Source: Branchiostoma floridae
Taxonomy: Eukaryota; Chordata; Leptocardii; Amphioxiformes; Branchiostomatidae
Reading direction: 5' to 3'
DNA: 64,000 nucleotides
Assembly (NCBI RefSeq): GCF_000003815.2
Contig: NC_049992.1
Location: forward strand, 20,686,340 to 20,750,339
Position numbers and translations under genes: made by a program. How positions within the stretch are numbered: position 1 is the stretch's first letter; each line of letters begins with the position of its first letter. The notes beneath the pieces were generated by a model. The model did not search any database and was not told the DNA's origin. It saw nothing but the letters and a program-made list of their open reading frames with translations. Shown piece after piece: positions 22,631 to 31,563 of the stretch.

Positions 22631-23266
22631 TTGAACACAATGCCAAGCTCTCAGTACCGGACATACAGAGACGCTGTGATCGGAGTACCGGCAGATAAGA
22701 CTAGTGCCCCTCCTACTCAACACGGGAACAATTCTCGCCCGTCTCCACACACACAACCAGCACGGGATCGGGGACAACAATCACACATTGGGCCCGCCCC
22801 AACATCGGGACAAGACCGATCACCTACTTCAACCCATGCGCTAGATGCTGGGCGAGAACATAACGCAAATGTGCACAGGAGACCACCAGCCGATAACCCA
22901 CCTAACATTTCAGCTGGTCCTACTTCAGAGAGACTCGAACACTTCTCCAGTACACCCTGGAACAGTAACCCTCCCCCTCGCCAAGGACCCGCGGCCCCAA
23001 GTTCATCTAAAGCTCCGATGGGACATCCAGCGAACCCGTCCAGAAGCCCAATAGGGCACTGGAGTCAGCCGCCACCCATCCCAAGTCGTCTCTCCGGACC
23101 CTGGGGCCCGCCCATCTTCAACCAACCGGCCGGCCCGTGGGGATTCTCCCCGGTGAACACTCCTGTCCTTACCCCGCCCGGCCAGTCTCAGCCTCCACGG
23201 ATGAACCCACCGCCCTGGTCCTGGCATCCTAACATGATGTGGCCTCCGATGTTCCCGGTGTGGTAG
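22631..23266 (+). CDS. Proline-rich 211-aa ORF upstream of LINE ORF2
   Basis: Starts MNTMPSSQYRTYRDAV and runs 211 residues without a stop. It is low-complexity: proline, serine, glycine and tryptophan dominate, with a C-terminal half of repeated PWG/PPW motifs (GPWGPP, GPWGFSP, PPPWSW, MWPPMFPVW). No enzyme motif, zinc finger or membrane segment is visible. It ends 360 bases before ORF2's first ATG on the same strand, the place of a LINE ORF1. By analogy with disordered, RNA-binding ORF1 proteins it might bind element RNA, but this is inference; it lacks the basic patches I would expect. The composition bias also keeps the antisense frame open, so coding is likely but not certain. Confidence 0.5.
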   Translation: MNTMPSSQYRTYRDAVIGVPADKTSAPPTQHGNNSRPSPHTQPARDRGQQSHIGPAPTSGQDRSPTSTHALDAGREHNANVHRRPPADNPPNISAGPTSERLEHFSSTPWNSNPPPRQGPAAPSSSKAPMGHPANPSRSPIGHWSQPPPIPSRLSGPWGPPIFNQPAGPWGFSPVNTPVLTPPGQSQPPRMNPPPWSWHPNMMWPPMFPVW

Positions 23267-23626
23267 GACTTCTATACTTAGTCATACAGTCTGTACATTT
23301 CGATTAGAAAGACTGTATCCGAGACTACTGCATTAGTCAAAGCTAAGCTATTTGTAGATACACAGTGATACTAGTATTTAGTTACGTTGGTAGTCATTTT
23401 TAGTTTAAGAAATATACAAAATGATTTAGACGTACATATATGTATTTTTTGTTGTTGTAGTTGTTGTTGATCAATTTTGATTGATTGTTTACTTAGTTTA
23501 CATTTATCTAAGCTTACCTCAAATTCTCATGTTAAAGCTAGTAAGGTCCTGTGAGACATTGTGGATCGGACCGTAAAGACACAATTTTTTCTTCTTTTTC
23601 CCATTTCATTTAACTCATCCTTGGAT

Positions 23627-26600
23627 ATGAAAGCATTTTCTGGAGGCAACATGAACTTTTGTTTCTGGAATGTCCACGGGCTGGGTTCAAAATTAGAGGA
23701 TTTAGATTTCTTGTATAAAATTGACAAATTTGACTTTATCTCGCTTCTGGAAACGTGGAGTACTGAAAAAACAAAAATTAACATACCAAACTACAGTTCT
23801 TTTCAACTGCATAGAAAGAAGAGTAAACGAGCAAAACGCTCATCAGGGGGCATCATTTTCTTTTTCAAAGAACAATACAAAGCTTTTGTTAAAAAATTAC
23901 CATCAAAATCAACAGATTTGCTTTGGGTTCAGATAGATCGCAAATTACTAGGATTAGACAAAGATCTTTTTATTTGTTCAGTTTATATCAGTCCTAGTGC
24001 ATCCACAACGCACAAACACACAGTAAACCATGTAATAGAAATTTTAGAGGAAGAGATATGTAAATACAGTCCTCAGGGTTTCATCCTACTAGGCGGTGAC
24101 CTAAATTCTCGTCTAAGAAATTTACAAGATTTCGTTGAAGATGACACTTTCTGTGATAATCACCCGAATAACTTCTCAAACATTACATTAGATAGACAAC
24201 ACATGGATCAAGCTCCCCCCAACAAGTTTGGCAGATTTGTGGCTGATTTATGTATTCAAGGAAATCATAAAATTCTTAACGGCAGAATAGCCGGTGATCT
24301 ACAAGGAAAATTCACGTGTCATCAGCCAAACGGTAGCAGCACTGTTGATTATGTAATATGCAACCAACCGCTTCTAGAACACATTTTATTTTTTCGAGTT
24401 AACCCCCTAACCACATTCTCTGATCACTGCATGTTATCTGTTGTCTTACGTACAAAATCCTCAAATCACCCTGCCAAAGAGAAACAGATAAGTGGAAACA
24501 GCAAACCTCTCTCTAAAAGATTCCATTAGAATGAAACCTCTGCACAAAAGTTTTTTCAATCCCTCAGCCAACCACACATTATAGATAGACTTAATAACCT
24601 TTCACTTAGAGGAACCAAAAGCGCAGCCCACGACATTGAAAACTACGTCTCGGATCTCAGCTCAGTATTAAGAGATGTCGGTTACAAATCATTGTGTTTA
24701 AAGATTAATAGAAAACGGCCAAGGAAAATAAAAAACAAGAAATGGTTTGACAAAAGCTGTTGTGAAATGAAACGGGAGCTAAAAAATCTGGCATCTTTAC
24801 TCGAGAAAAATCCACAGAACTCAGACGTGAGAGGAAGGTTTTTTAAAAGGAAAAAAGAATATAGAAAACTATTTAAAAAAAAGAAACGAGACTTTCATCA
24901 ACAAATCGTTAACCAACTGTCCTCTTTGAGGGAAGAAAACCCAAACGCGTTTTGGAACTTATTGAAGAAACTGAAGTCAGAGAAAACACAAGAGCCAAGT
25001 TCTCAAATAACGGATGAGGCGTGGTTAAAACATTTTAATAGAATAGACAAATCTTCCATCAGTGACTCAGAAACTTCAACTAATAACTCAACAAATGTTC
25101 AAACTCATTTTCCCTCCCCTCTCCCTCCTACAGAGAATTCCTTTTTGGACTCTCTGATATCAGCTAAGGAACTGGATATAGCCATCTCCAAACTAAAAAA
25201 CAGCAAATCTAGTGGTAGTGATATGATTACAAATGAAATGCTGAAGTGTGGTAAACCAATCCTACAAAAAACACTGCTTCATCTCTTCAATTCATGTTTG
25301 CAAAACGGATACTTTCCCAAAGAATGGTCACTTAGTCATATCGTACCAATACACAAGTCAGGTGATACCTCAGTCCCAGACAACTATCGGGGTATCTCTA
25401 TTATGAGTTGTCTGGGGAAATTATTCTCGTCCATTTTGAATACTCGTCTTGTGAACTATGCGGAACAGAACAGCCTTTTTAAACCTCAACAGGCCGGTTT
25501 TAGAAAAAACTATAGAACGTCTGATAATCTTTTCGTATTAACTACTTTAGTAAGCAAATATCTCAGTCAAAATTCACGTCTTTACGCATGCTTTGTTGAT
25601 TTTAGCAAAGCTTTCGACTCTGTTTGGCGAGAGGGTCTCTTGTTCAAATTAAATAATCTTGGAATAGGAGGAAACTTCCTATCGACCATAAAAGACATGT
25701 ATTCCAAAACTAATAACTGTATCAAAACCAACAATCGTCTTACCGAAACATTTGTAACTAACTGCGGGGTTCGACAAGGCTGTAATCTGAGTCCAACATT
25801 GTTTAATTTGTTCATTAGTGATATAGTATCTGAATTTGATAACTTTTCTAGCAATTCTCCTATTCTGTACAGCATGAAAGTGCCATGTCTTTTATATGCC
25901 GATGACTTGGTTATCTTCTCAGAATCCCAACAAGGCTTACAGTCCTCCCTACTTAGACTAGAACAATATTGTAAATCATGGAAGCTGAAGGTTAACCTGA
26001 AAAAGACAAAGGTTATTGTATTTACAAAGGGAGGCCGCTTACCAAAAGATTGTAGTTTTTTGTTTGATAATAATGCTTTAGAAATAGTAACATCTTATTG
26101 TTATCTAGGTATTGTTGTATCCTCAGCTGGCACATTCAAAGCCAACAGCAAATACTTATACAGCAAGGGATTGAAAGCTCTATTTGGAATTAGACAATCA
26201 TTAGACAAAGCAGACGCACCATTATCAGTTAAAAACAAACTCTTCGACACTTGTGTTAAACCTATTTTGTTATATGGATCTGAAATTTGGAGCTCATTCA
26301 AAAGTCCTATATCTTGTCCTATTGAAACAGTGCACTTGAAATTTTGTAAACACTCACTTAATGTTCCGAAAACTGCATCTAACCTTGCTGTACGCGCTGA
26401 ATTAGGGAGGTATCCTATCCAACTGGAAGCCTCCCTAAACGCCATCAAATATTTCATTAGAATTCAACAGAATGTGCCAGCTGAGAGTCTGCAGGCAGAC
26501 GCTCTCTTATGTCAGCTTAATCTAGATTCATCAGGTACCAAATGTTGGGCATCTGGTGTTCGCAAAACTTTGGAGGAGTGTGGTTACCCTTTTGTTTGGC

Positions 26601-27145
26601 AAGCCCGTAAGTCAACAGATCCAAACATATCCCACCTAATTTCTGCAATCCACCAACGACTGAATGATATTTATTTCCAGAATTTTCTAACCAACATTCA
26701 TAATGATAATAAAGGTTTACGTGCGAAAAACAAACTCCGAACGTACAGACTACTGAAATCCACATACAATGAAGAGCAGTATTTGAAAATCACAAACATT
26801 CGGCATAGAACTACCATTGCCAAACTAAGAATCAGTTGCCACCGACTGCGAATTGAATCGGGAAGGCACAGCCGCACTCCTCTAGAACAAAGAATCTGCC
26901 AATTTTGTACCTCAAACATGGTAGAAGATGAAGTGCACTTCACTGTTGATTGCGATATGTATGCGAATGATAGAAATACTCTATTTAGTTATATAGAAAG
27001 TAGATTCCCTCATTTTAGACACATGAGTAGCACTGACAAGTTTATATTTCTCATGCGTTTTGACAAACCGACAATAGCGAAACCCATACAGTCCTACATT
27101 TTCACTATTACCAAGAAGCGAGAAGAAGCCGAACTTTTGTGTTAG
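23627..27145 (+). pseudogene. LINE ORF2: APE endonuclease + reverse transcriptase, one amber stop
   Basis: One continuous frame from ATG 23627 to TAG 27143-27145 (1,172 codons) is broken only by an in-frame TAG at 24527-24529. There are no other stops or frameshifts, and the frame before and after is the same. N-terminal part: AP-type endonuclease with NVHGLGS, LLETW, GGDLNSR, STVDYV and FSDHC, so all catalytic positions are kept. Middle: reverse transcriptase with YRGISIMSCLGKL, FVDFSKAFDSV, GVRQGCNLSPTLFNLF and LLYADDLVIFS (YADD at its core). C-terminus: RICQFC … DEVHFTVDC, a CxxC-H-C zinc knuckle. The amber lies in the linker after the endonuclease, in a spot where related proteins usually have Trp (TGG to TAG), so it is probably a nonsense mutation. 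Product: target-primed reverse transcription enzyme; a CR1/L2-like or neighbouring Jockey-group clade is likely. Confidence 0.9.
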
Positions 27146-27226
27146 ACTAGATTTGTGACACTTTTATGTATGTATATATCCTGATTTGTTGTGACCTGTA
27201 CTTAGCCCGGTTGGGCAAAATTGTAC

Positions 27227-27260
27227 AATAAAGGTCTTCATTCATTCATTCATTCATTCA
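27227..27260 (+). terminator. LINE 3' end: AATAAA signal and TTCA tandem tail
   Basis: AATAAA at 27227-27232 is followed by about six TTCA units. Short tandem repeats at the 3' end are typical of CR1/L2-type LINEs and are used for target-primed reverse transcription. Confidence 0.8.
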
Positions 27261-27271
27261 ATATAATACGA

Positions 27272-28038
27272 TGACAAAATCGATGTTATGAACTTGGTAT
27301 ATTATGTTAAGTTTTAGGTTCTTCTTCGTTTCACACATAGTCTGATATGTCTGATATGTTTTGAATTGTTAAAAATCTATTACTTTGTTGAGTAGACAAC
27401 ATGTAATCAAAGCAATGTTTAGTGTTAAGTTTTTTATGACCGACTGAATACAGCACATCACATTTTTAACAAATTACCAGATATTATGTAGCAATAGAGG
27501 AGATAAGTGTGTGAGCCATATATCTTGGCTTGTATTTAGAACCACTTGATGTATAGATGTCGTGTATGTATGAGGATTGTGATGTTTTGTATGAGGGTTT
27601 TTATTTCAATGTGTTTTAAGTCATGTATGGTTGTGGGACCCGTGCTATTTCACGATTTTTTTTTCTGCTGTGATGTTCCTTTGATTTTTTTTTCTGCAGT
27701 GAAATGGTCGCACAGCCCAAACCATCGCGACCAGGGCTCACGCTAGTCAGGCGATTCAATCTGTAACCCTAGGGTTGTCATGACGACGTTTACCTGTGTA
27801 AACAGAGAGGGAGAGAGGAAAGATATGAATACGTTGATTCCGCCATAAGTGATAGAAACTAGGAAACTTTTGTTTGTCTGGATCGGTAGAAATTGAATCA
27901 TTCTGTCAGTTACAACACACAACAATACATCCCTGGATGCTCACGTGTCATCGCTTTGACCGATGAAGACTATATCTCTCATAACCAGAGGTAATCTCCA
28001 ACCAGATCCACGGTGGCGTAATATATACTATCAAAGTA
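27272..28038. other. Intergenic; nothing recognised
   Basis: AT-rich sequence with no supported ORF or repeat between the LINE and the hAT-like element. Confidence 0.4.
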
Positions 28039-28092
28039 CCGGTGCCTAGGGCTGGGTACAGGTGTGACAACGATCTCGCCCCCCAGTGATCT

Positions 28093-28192
28093 NNNNNNNN
28101 NNNNNNNNNNNNNNNNNNNNNNNNNNNNNNNNNNNNNNNNNNNNNNNNNNNNNNNNNNNNNNNNNNNNNNNNNNNNNNNNNNNNNNNNNNNN
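28093..28192. other. Assembly gap (100 N)
   Basis: Exactly 100 N, immediately after the start of the GC-rich subterminal repeat of the hAT-like element. ORFs drawn across it are artefacts. Confidence 0.99.
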
Positions 28193-28548
28193 ACTGGTAC
28201 CTATATGGCACCTTATTACCGTACCGTAAGATGTCATACCTCGAAAGTCGATACTATATTGTTCGGTGCAAACATGACATTGAAATGAAAAAGACAATTT
28301 TTGCAGCTAAGGTGGCATAAAAACAGTGCTACTACGAACGTATAAATCAACACCGTCTATGGTACGGAATATGTCAGCTATATGTTTTCAATTTGTCACA
28401 GTGTTTTCTTTCTTGTGCTGGAAACATTTCCAAAGCACTAACAAAAACACACGTGAATAATAGTTTCTCATTATAAACACCATCTACGCGCAAGTTGATA
28501 TAGCTGTTGCTAAATGCTACACAAACACTGGTAAAGTACCAGTCTTAA

Positions 28549-29364
28549 TACCCCCCTCACAATAGGCGCGATTCGATCGGAAGACTAGTTTACGAACTCT
28601 GAATGACATTTTCGTGAGTAAGACGTCCGGTGTTCTCACGATCATCTTGCGATTTTTACGGATCGCCGGCAGTTTTCAGGAGTCTTACGACGGTCGGGGT
28701 GCAGCGAAACATGTTCTTAACATATGCGACTAGTCGAAGGAAATCTCCAAAATCGCACAGCTCGTTACCGAGTCGCAGATTGTGCGTACAAATCGTGCGT
28801 ACCTTGCAAGGGTATCGGTCAATAGTCTTGCGTCAATCCAACGATTGAAGACCGATAGGCGAGCAAAGACATAGTTATTAATCATCGAGCGCAAATCGGA
28901 TGGCGAACGCCCGTCAGTTGGGCAACGTTCGGGCGACGTTCGCCCAACTTCCGTTTGTTTACAAATATTGAATTTCTGGGAATGTGAGGGTAATTCTAAC
29001 ATTGTGGCCGCTGTGGTAGTATGTAGGCTGGCTTTGTGACACACTTTCTTTTCTTGCGTCATTTCTATTATGCCCGCGCATTCCATTCATTGGTTAAAAA
29101 GATTACGACAACAAAATAAGCAACATTTATTGATCTCTTGCCTTTTTTGAGGAACGTTTTGTGTTACCTTGTCCGCGTGCAAGAGGTCATGGGCGGTTCA
29201 TCATCATAGATTTATTCACCGTCGATCTCACGAGCCTCGCGTATATGTGAGGGGGACAGTTTTGAGGCGAAAAATACGCAAGACCATCTTAAGATCTTAA
29301 AATCAGCCGACCTTCCTGCGATCGCGAAGAACGTCCGAAGATCGTATATAATGTGAGGGGGGTA
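28549..29364. mobile_element. PIF/Harbinger-like MITE nested in the hAT-like element
   Basis: Termini TACCCCCCTCACA at 28549 and its inverted complement TGTGAGGGGGGTA ending at 29364, with TAA on both sides (28546-28548, 29365-29367). A 3-bp TWA duplication suggests Harbinger. The interior has several GATCG/CGATC-rich palindromes, such as the near-palindrome around 28915-28950 (AGTTGGGC … GCCCAACT). No transposase. Confidence 0.7.
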
Positions 29365-29821
29365 TAAGAAACACGGGTAAATGCATCAGTTCCTAAATAC
29401 TAGAAAAAACAGTCATGTTGGAGGTGAAGATATCCCTTGGCCAGGTGCATATACCAAAATGTGCGTTATTCTAATTAATACCTAATACATGTATTTGCAT
29501 AATTAATAAAGACATTACATAGTTTTTTTGTGGTCACTTCAAGACTTCATATTGGAGATATAACGTTATAGGTTGCTTGAGGACAGGTGAATACAATGAA
29601 ATACATCTTATGTCAAGACTCAGGTATATGCAATGATGGAAATACAAGGGACTCAACCCTCCTTGTCTGAAACAAGTTCAACTATCTTATTACCATGTAA
29701 TTACGTTAATATTGATACTATGAATGGAGTTATGTATCAAACTCGTGTACTTATATCATTCTGAAACTGCATTTTGTGATTTATACCAATCAACTTCTAA
29801 AATGTCATGTAAACCCGTTTT

Positions 29822-29976
29822 TTTGGGGGGGGGCGAAATCGCTAAAGGGGGGCGAGGTAGGGGGGCGAGATCACTAGCCGGGGAGGGCGAGATCGCTAGT
29901 GATTTCGCCCCGGGGGGGCGAGATCGCTAGTGATTTCGCCCCCGGAGGGGCGAGATCACGGGGGGGCGAGATCGCT
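29822..29976. repeat. G-rich palindromic subterminal repeat of the hAT-like element
   Basis: Runs of 5-9 G alternate with CGAGATCGCTAGTGATTTCG, a unit that is itself almost palindromic; four to five units are present. Such subterminal repeats are typical transposase-binding sites in hAT elements. The G-runs could also form G-quadruplexes. Confidence 0.65.
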
Positions 29977-30026
29977 GTCACACCGGTACAAAAAATTCAG
30001 GTCCAGGTCCGGTTCAGGTCCAAAGG

Positions 30027-30062
30027 ATCAGGTCCAGGTCCGGACCTGAACCTGGACCTGAT
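30027..30062. repeat. 36-bp near-perfect palindrome of AGGTCC units
   Basis: ATCAGGTCCAGGTCCGGACC continues into its inverted complement ending CTGGACCTGAT. It lies among further CAGGTCC repeats from 29997 to 30060, in the subterminal part of the hAT-like element. Confidence 0.7.
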
Positions 30063-30411
30063 TCAGTATGACTCATACTAATAGTCCATTTTACTACAAA
30101 AAAATCTGTTTGGTGGAGTACTAGACTTACACTGGCATTTTAAAATCCTACAACGCTAACTGCACCTGTACGATTGGCTGTAAAACTTGGTAGAAATTAC
30201 TATAAACTCTACTCTATTTTACTCTTGTTATTTTCTTCCACCTGCAAGCGCTAAAACGCGTAAATGCCTGATCAAATAATCTGTTAATTTTCTAACAGGT
30301 CCAACATCCGGTCCACCTAATTTTTTCAGGTCCGGTTTTTCTGGACCGGTCCAATAGGAAAAACCGGTTTTGTACCGGTACGCTGTACCGATACCCAGCC
30401 CTACCGGTGCC

Positions 30412-31037
30412 CATTTGACTCCCTTTGGCCGGCTTTGATACTATCTTATGGCACCGTAGTATCTGCTTGTAGATTAAACCAGAGGGAACAAAAACAAAGT
30501 ATCTTATAACTTTGGTGGAGCCCGAGTGTCAAAACGTAAAAGAAATAAAATAAACGCAATACACCGCCGATCCGAGTACAATTGTAACATAAGCGTTTGC
30601 AGAACTCAACCTTCGTGAAATGGGTGAGGGTGTGGTGGTTTAAGGGTGTTTTTTTATAGACATCTCAGGGGCTAGCCTAACAGTATATGATACGTCCGAT
30701 TGGCAAAATTGTCCGGAATTCTACAGGATTTTTTCCGCGCCTATGTAGTTGCATCATCCCGTTGGAGTGGAATAATTTGGGTTCACAGATTGTCATGGTA
30801 TTTGAAATGCTGATAGTTTTTGTCATGAACTGTGAGCGAGCGAATGAGTGAGATAGCTCTGGAGATGCCTTACATAATCAAATTTTATTATACAAATCAG
30901 GGGCTAATTTGCATAGACAATGAGGACAGTTTGAAAGCCTTCTTCATTTCATAATAGCAGATACTCAAACATAAGACACATGTAACTAACAAAGAGAGAA
31001 GTATTAGCCTAACTGAGTAGTGTACTAGTATGTTCGC
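30412..31037. other. Intergenic with a repeated ~200-bp block
   Basis: Bases 30715-30920 (GAATTCTACAGGATTTTTT … CAGGGGCTAATTTGCATAGA) recur in diverged form at 31575-31745, so two direct copies flank the MITE at 31041-31560. No gene recognised. Confidence 0.5.
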
Positions 31038-31040
31038 TTG

Positions 31041-31560
31041 GGCCACAGCAAGTAAATATTATGGATGACATCAGCGCGCGCATTAATGTTCGCAAGATTT
31101 CGGGGGAAAAAAACAAGAATTTTTTTCTTCTGCAGGGACCGTCAACATGACGATAAAGTACCCAAATGAGCAAATATATTTTGTTGTAGCCTAATGATTG
31201 TACTTGTACAAGTGACACTTGCAAGGTACCCAGGACTGTAGCTGTAGAAATAAAACTTATTGGATATATGGAAGCTATGAGTGTGCTAACCAACTTTGTT
31301 GATGATGCCAGTCTACCACACTAGTGTCACTTTTACCACACCAGTACATGTCTTAAAAACAGGAATGAATGCCTTGTTGGCTCTGATGCCATGTTTTGTC
31401 CCTTTAATTCTTTTTACAACAGTGGTCACAACTTTATGGTGCCTATTTTTGAAAATGTAGCCATCTTGTTTCTTTTTACCTATCTTGTTTTTTTTCGTCC
31501 CATCGCACGTTTTTTGCAGTCTGCAGAGGATGTCATCCAGAAAATTTACTTGCTGTGGCC
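31041..31560. mobile_element. GGCCACAGCAA-family MITE, complete copy
   Basis: Terminal inverted repeats GGCCACAGCAAGTAAAT…GGATGACATC (31041) and …GATGTCATCC…TTACTTGCTGTGGCC (31560), with TTG directly repeated on both sides (31038-31040 and 31561-31563). 520 bp, no coding capacity. Confidence 0.8.
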
Positions 31561-31563
31561 TTG

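Larger units (their letters stand above)
18709..27263 (+). mobile_element. Non-LTR retrotransposon (CR1/L2-like), possibly one 8.55-kb element
   Basis: The 3' part is a clear LINE: ORF2 at 23627-27145, a 3' UTR of about 80 bases, AATAAA at 27227-27232 and a TTCA tandem tail (27237-27260). Eight bases, TAATACGA, occur directly 5' of the proposed start (18701-18708) and just after the tail (27264-27271), as expected for a target-site duplication. If this match is real, the J/SGNH ORF, the proline-rich ORF and ORF2 belong to one element with a 59-base 5' leader. An 8-bp match can arise by chance, and the 1.9-kb non-coding spacer at 20688-22630 is unusual for a LINE. The alternative is a LINE starting near 22500 next to a separate retroelement ORF1. 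Confidence 0.5.
28047..30403. mobile_element. Non-autonomous hAT-like DNA transposon with 8-bp TSD
   Basis: Terminal inverted repeats TAGGGCTGGGTA at 28047-28058 and its complement TACCCAGCCCTA at 30392-30403. They are flanked by a perfect 8-bp duplication CCGGTGCC (28039-28046 and 30404-30411). 8-bp duplications are the hallmark of hAT transposons. No transposase ORF is present. Subterminal GC-rich repeats with CGAGATCGCTAGTGATTT occur near the right end, and the matching CGATCTCGCCCCCC starts at the left end just before the gap at 28093-28192. A second transposon (28549-29364) is nested inside. Confidence 0.85.

Noticed and set aside
25582-26943. Minus-strand ORFs inside the LINE
   Set aside because: They are shadows of ORF2, whose motifs are unmistakable on the plus strand.
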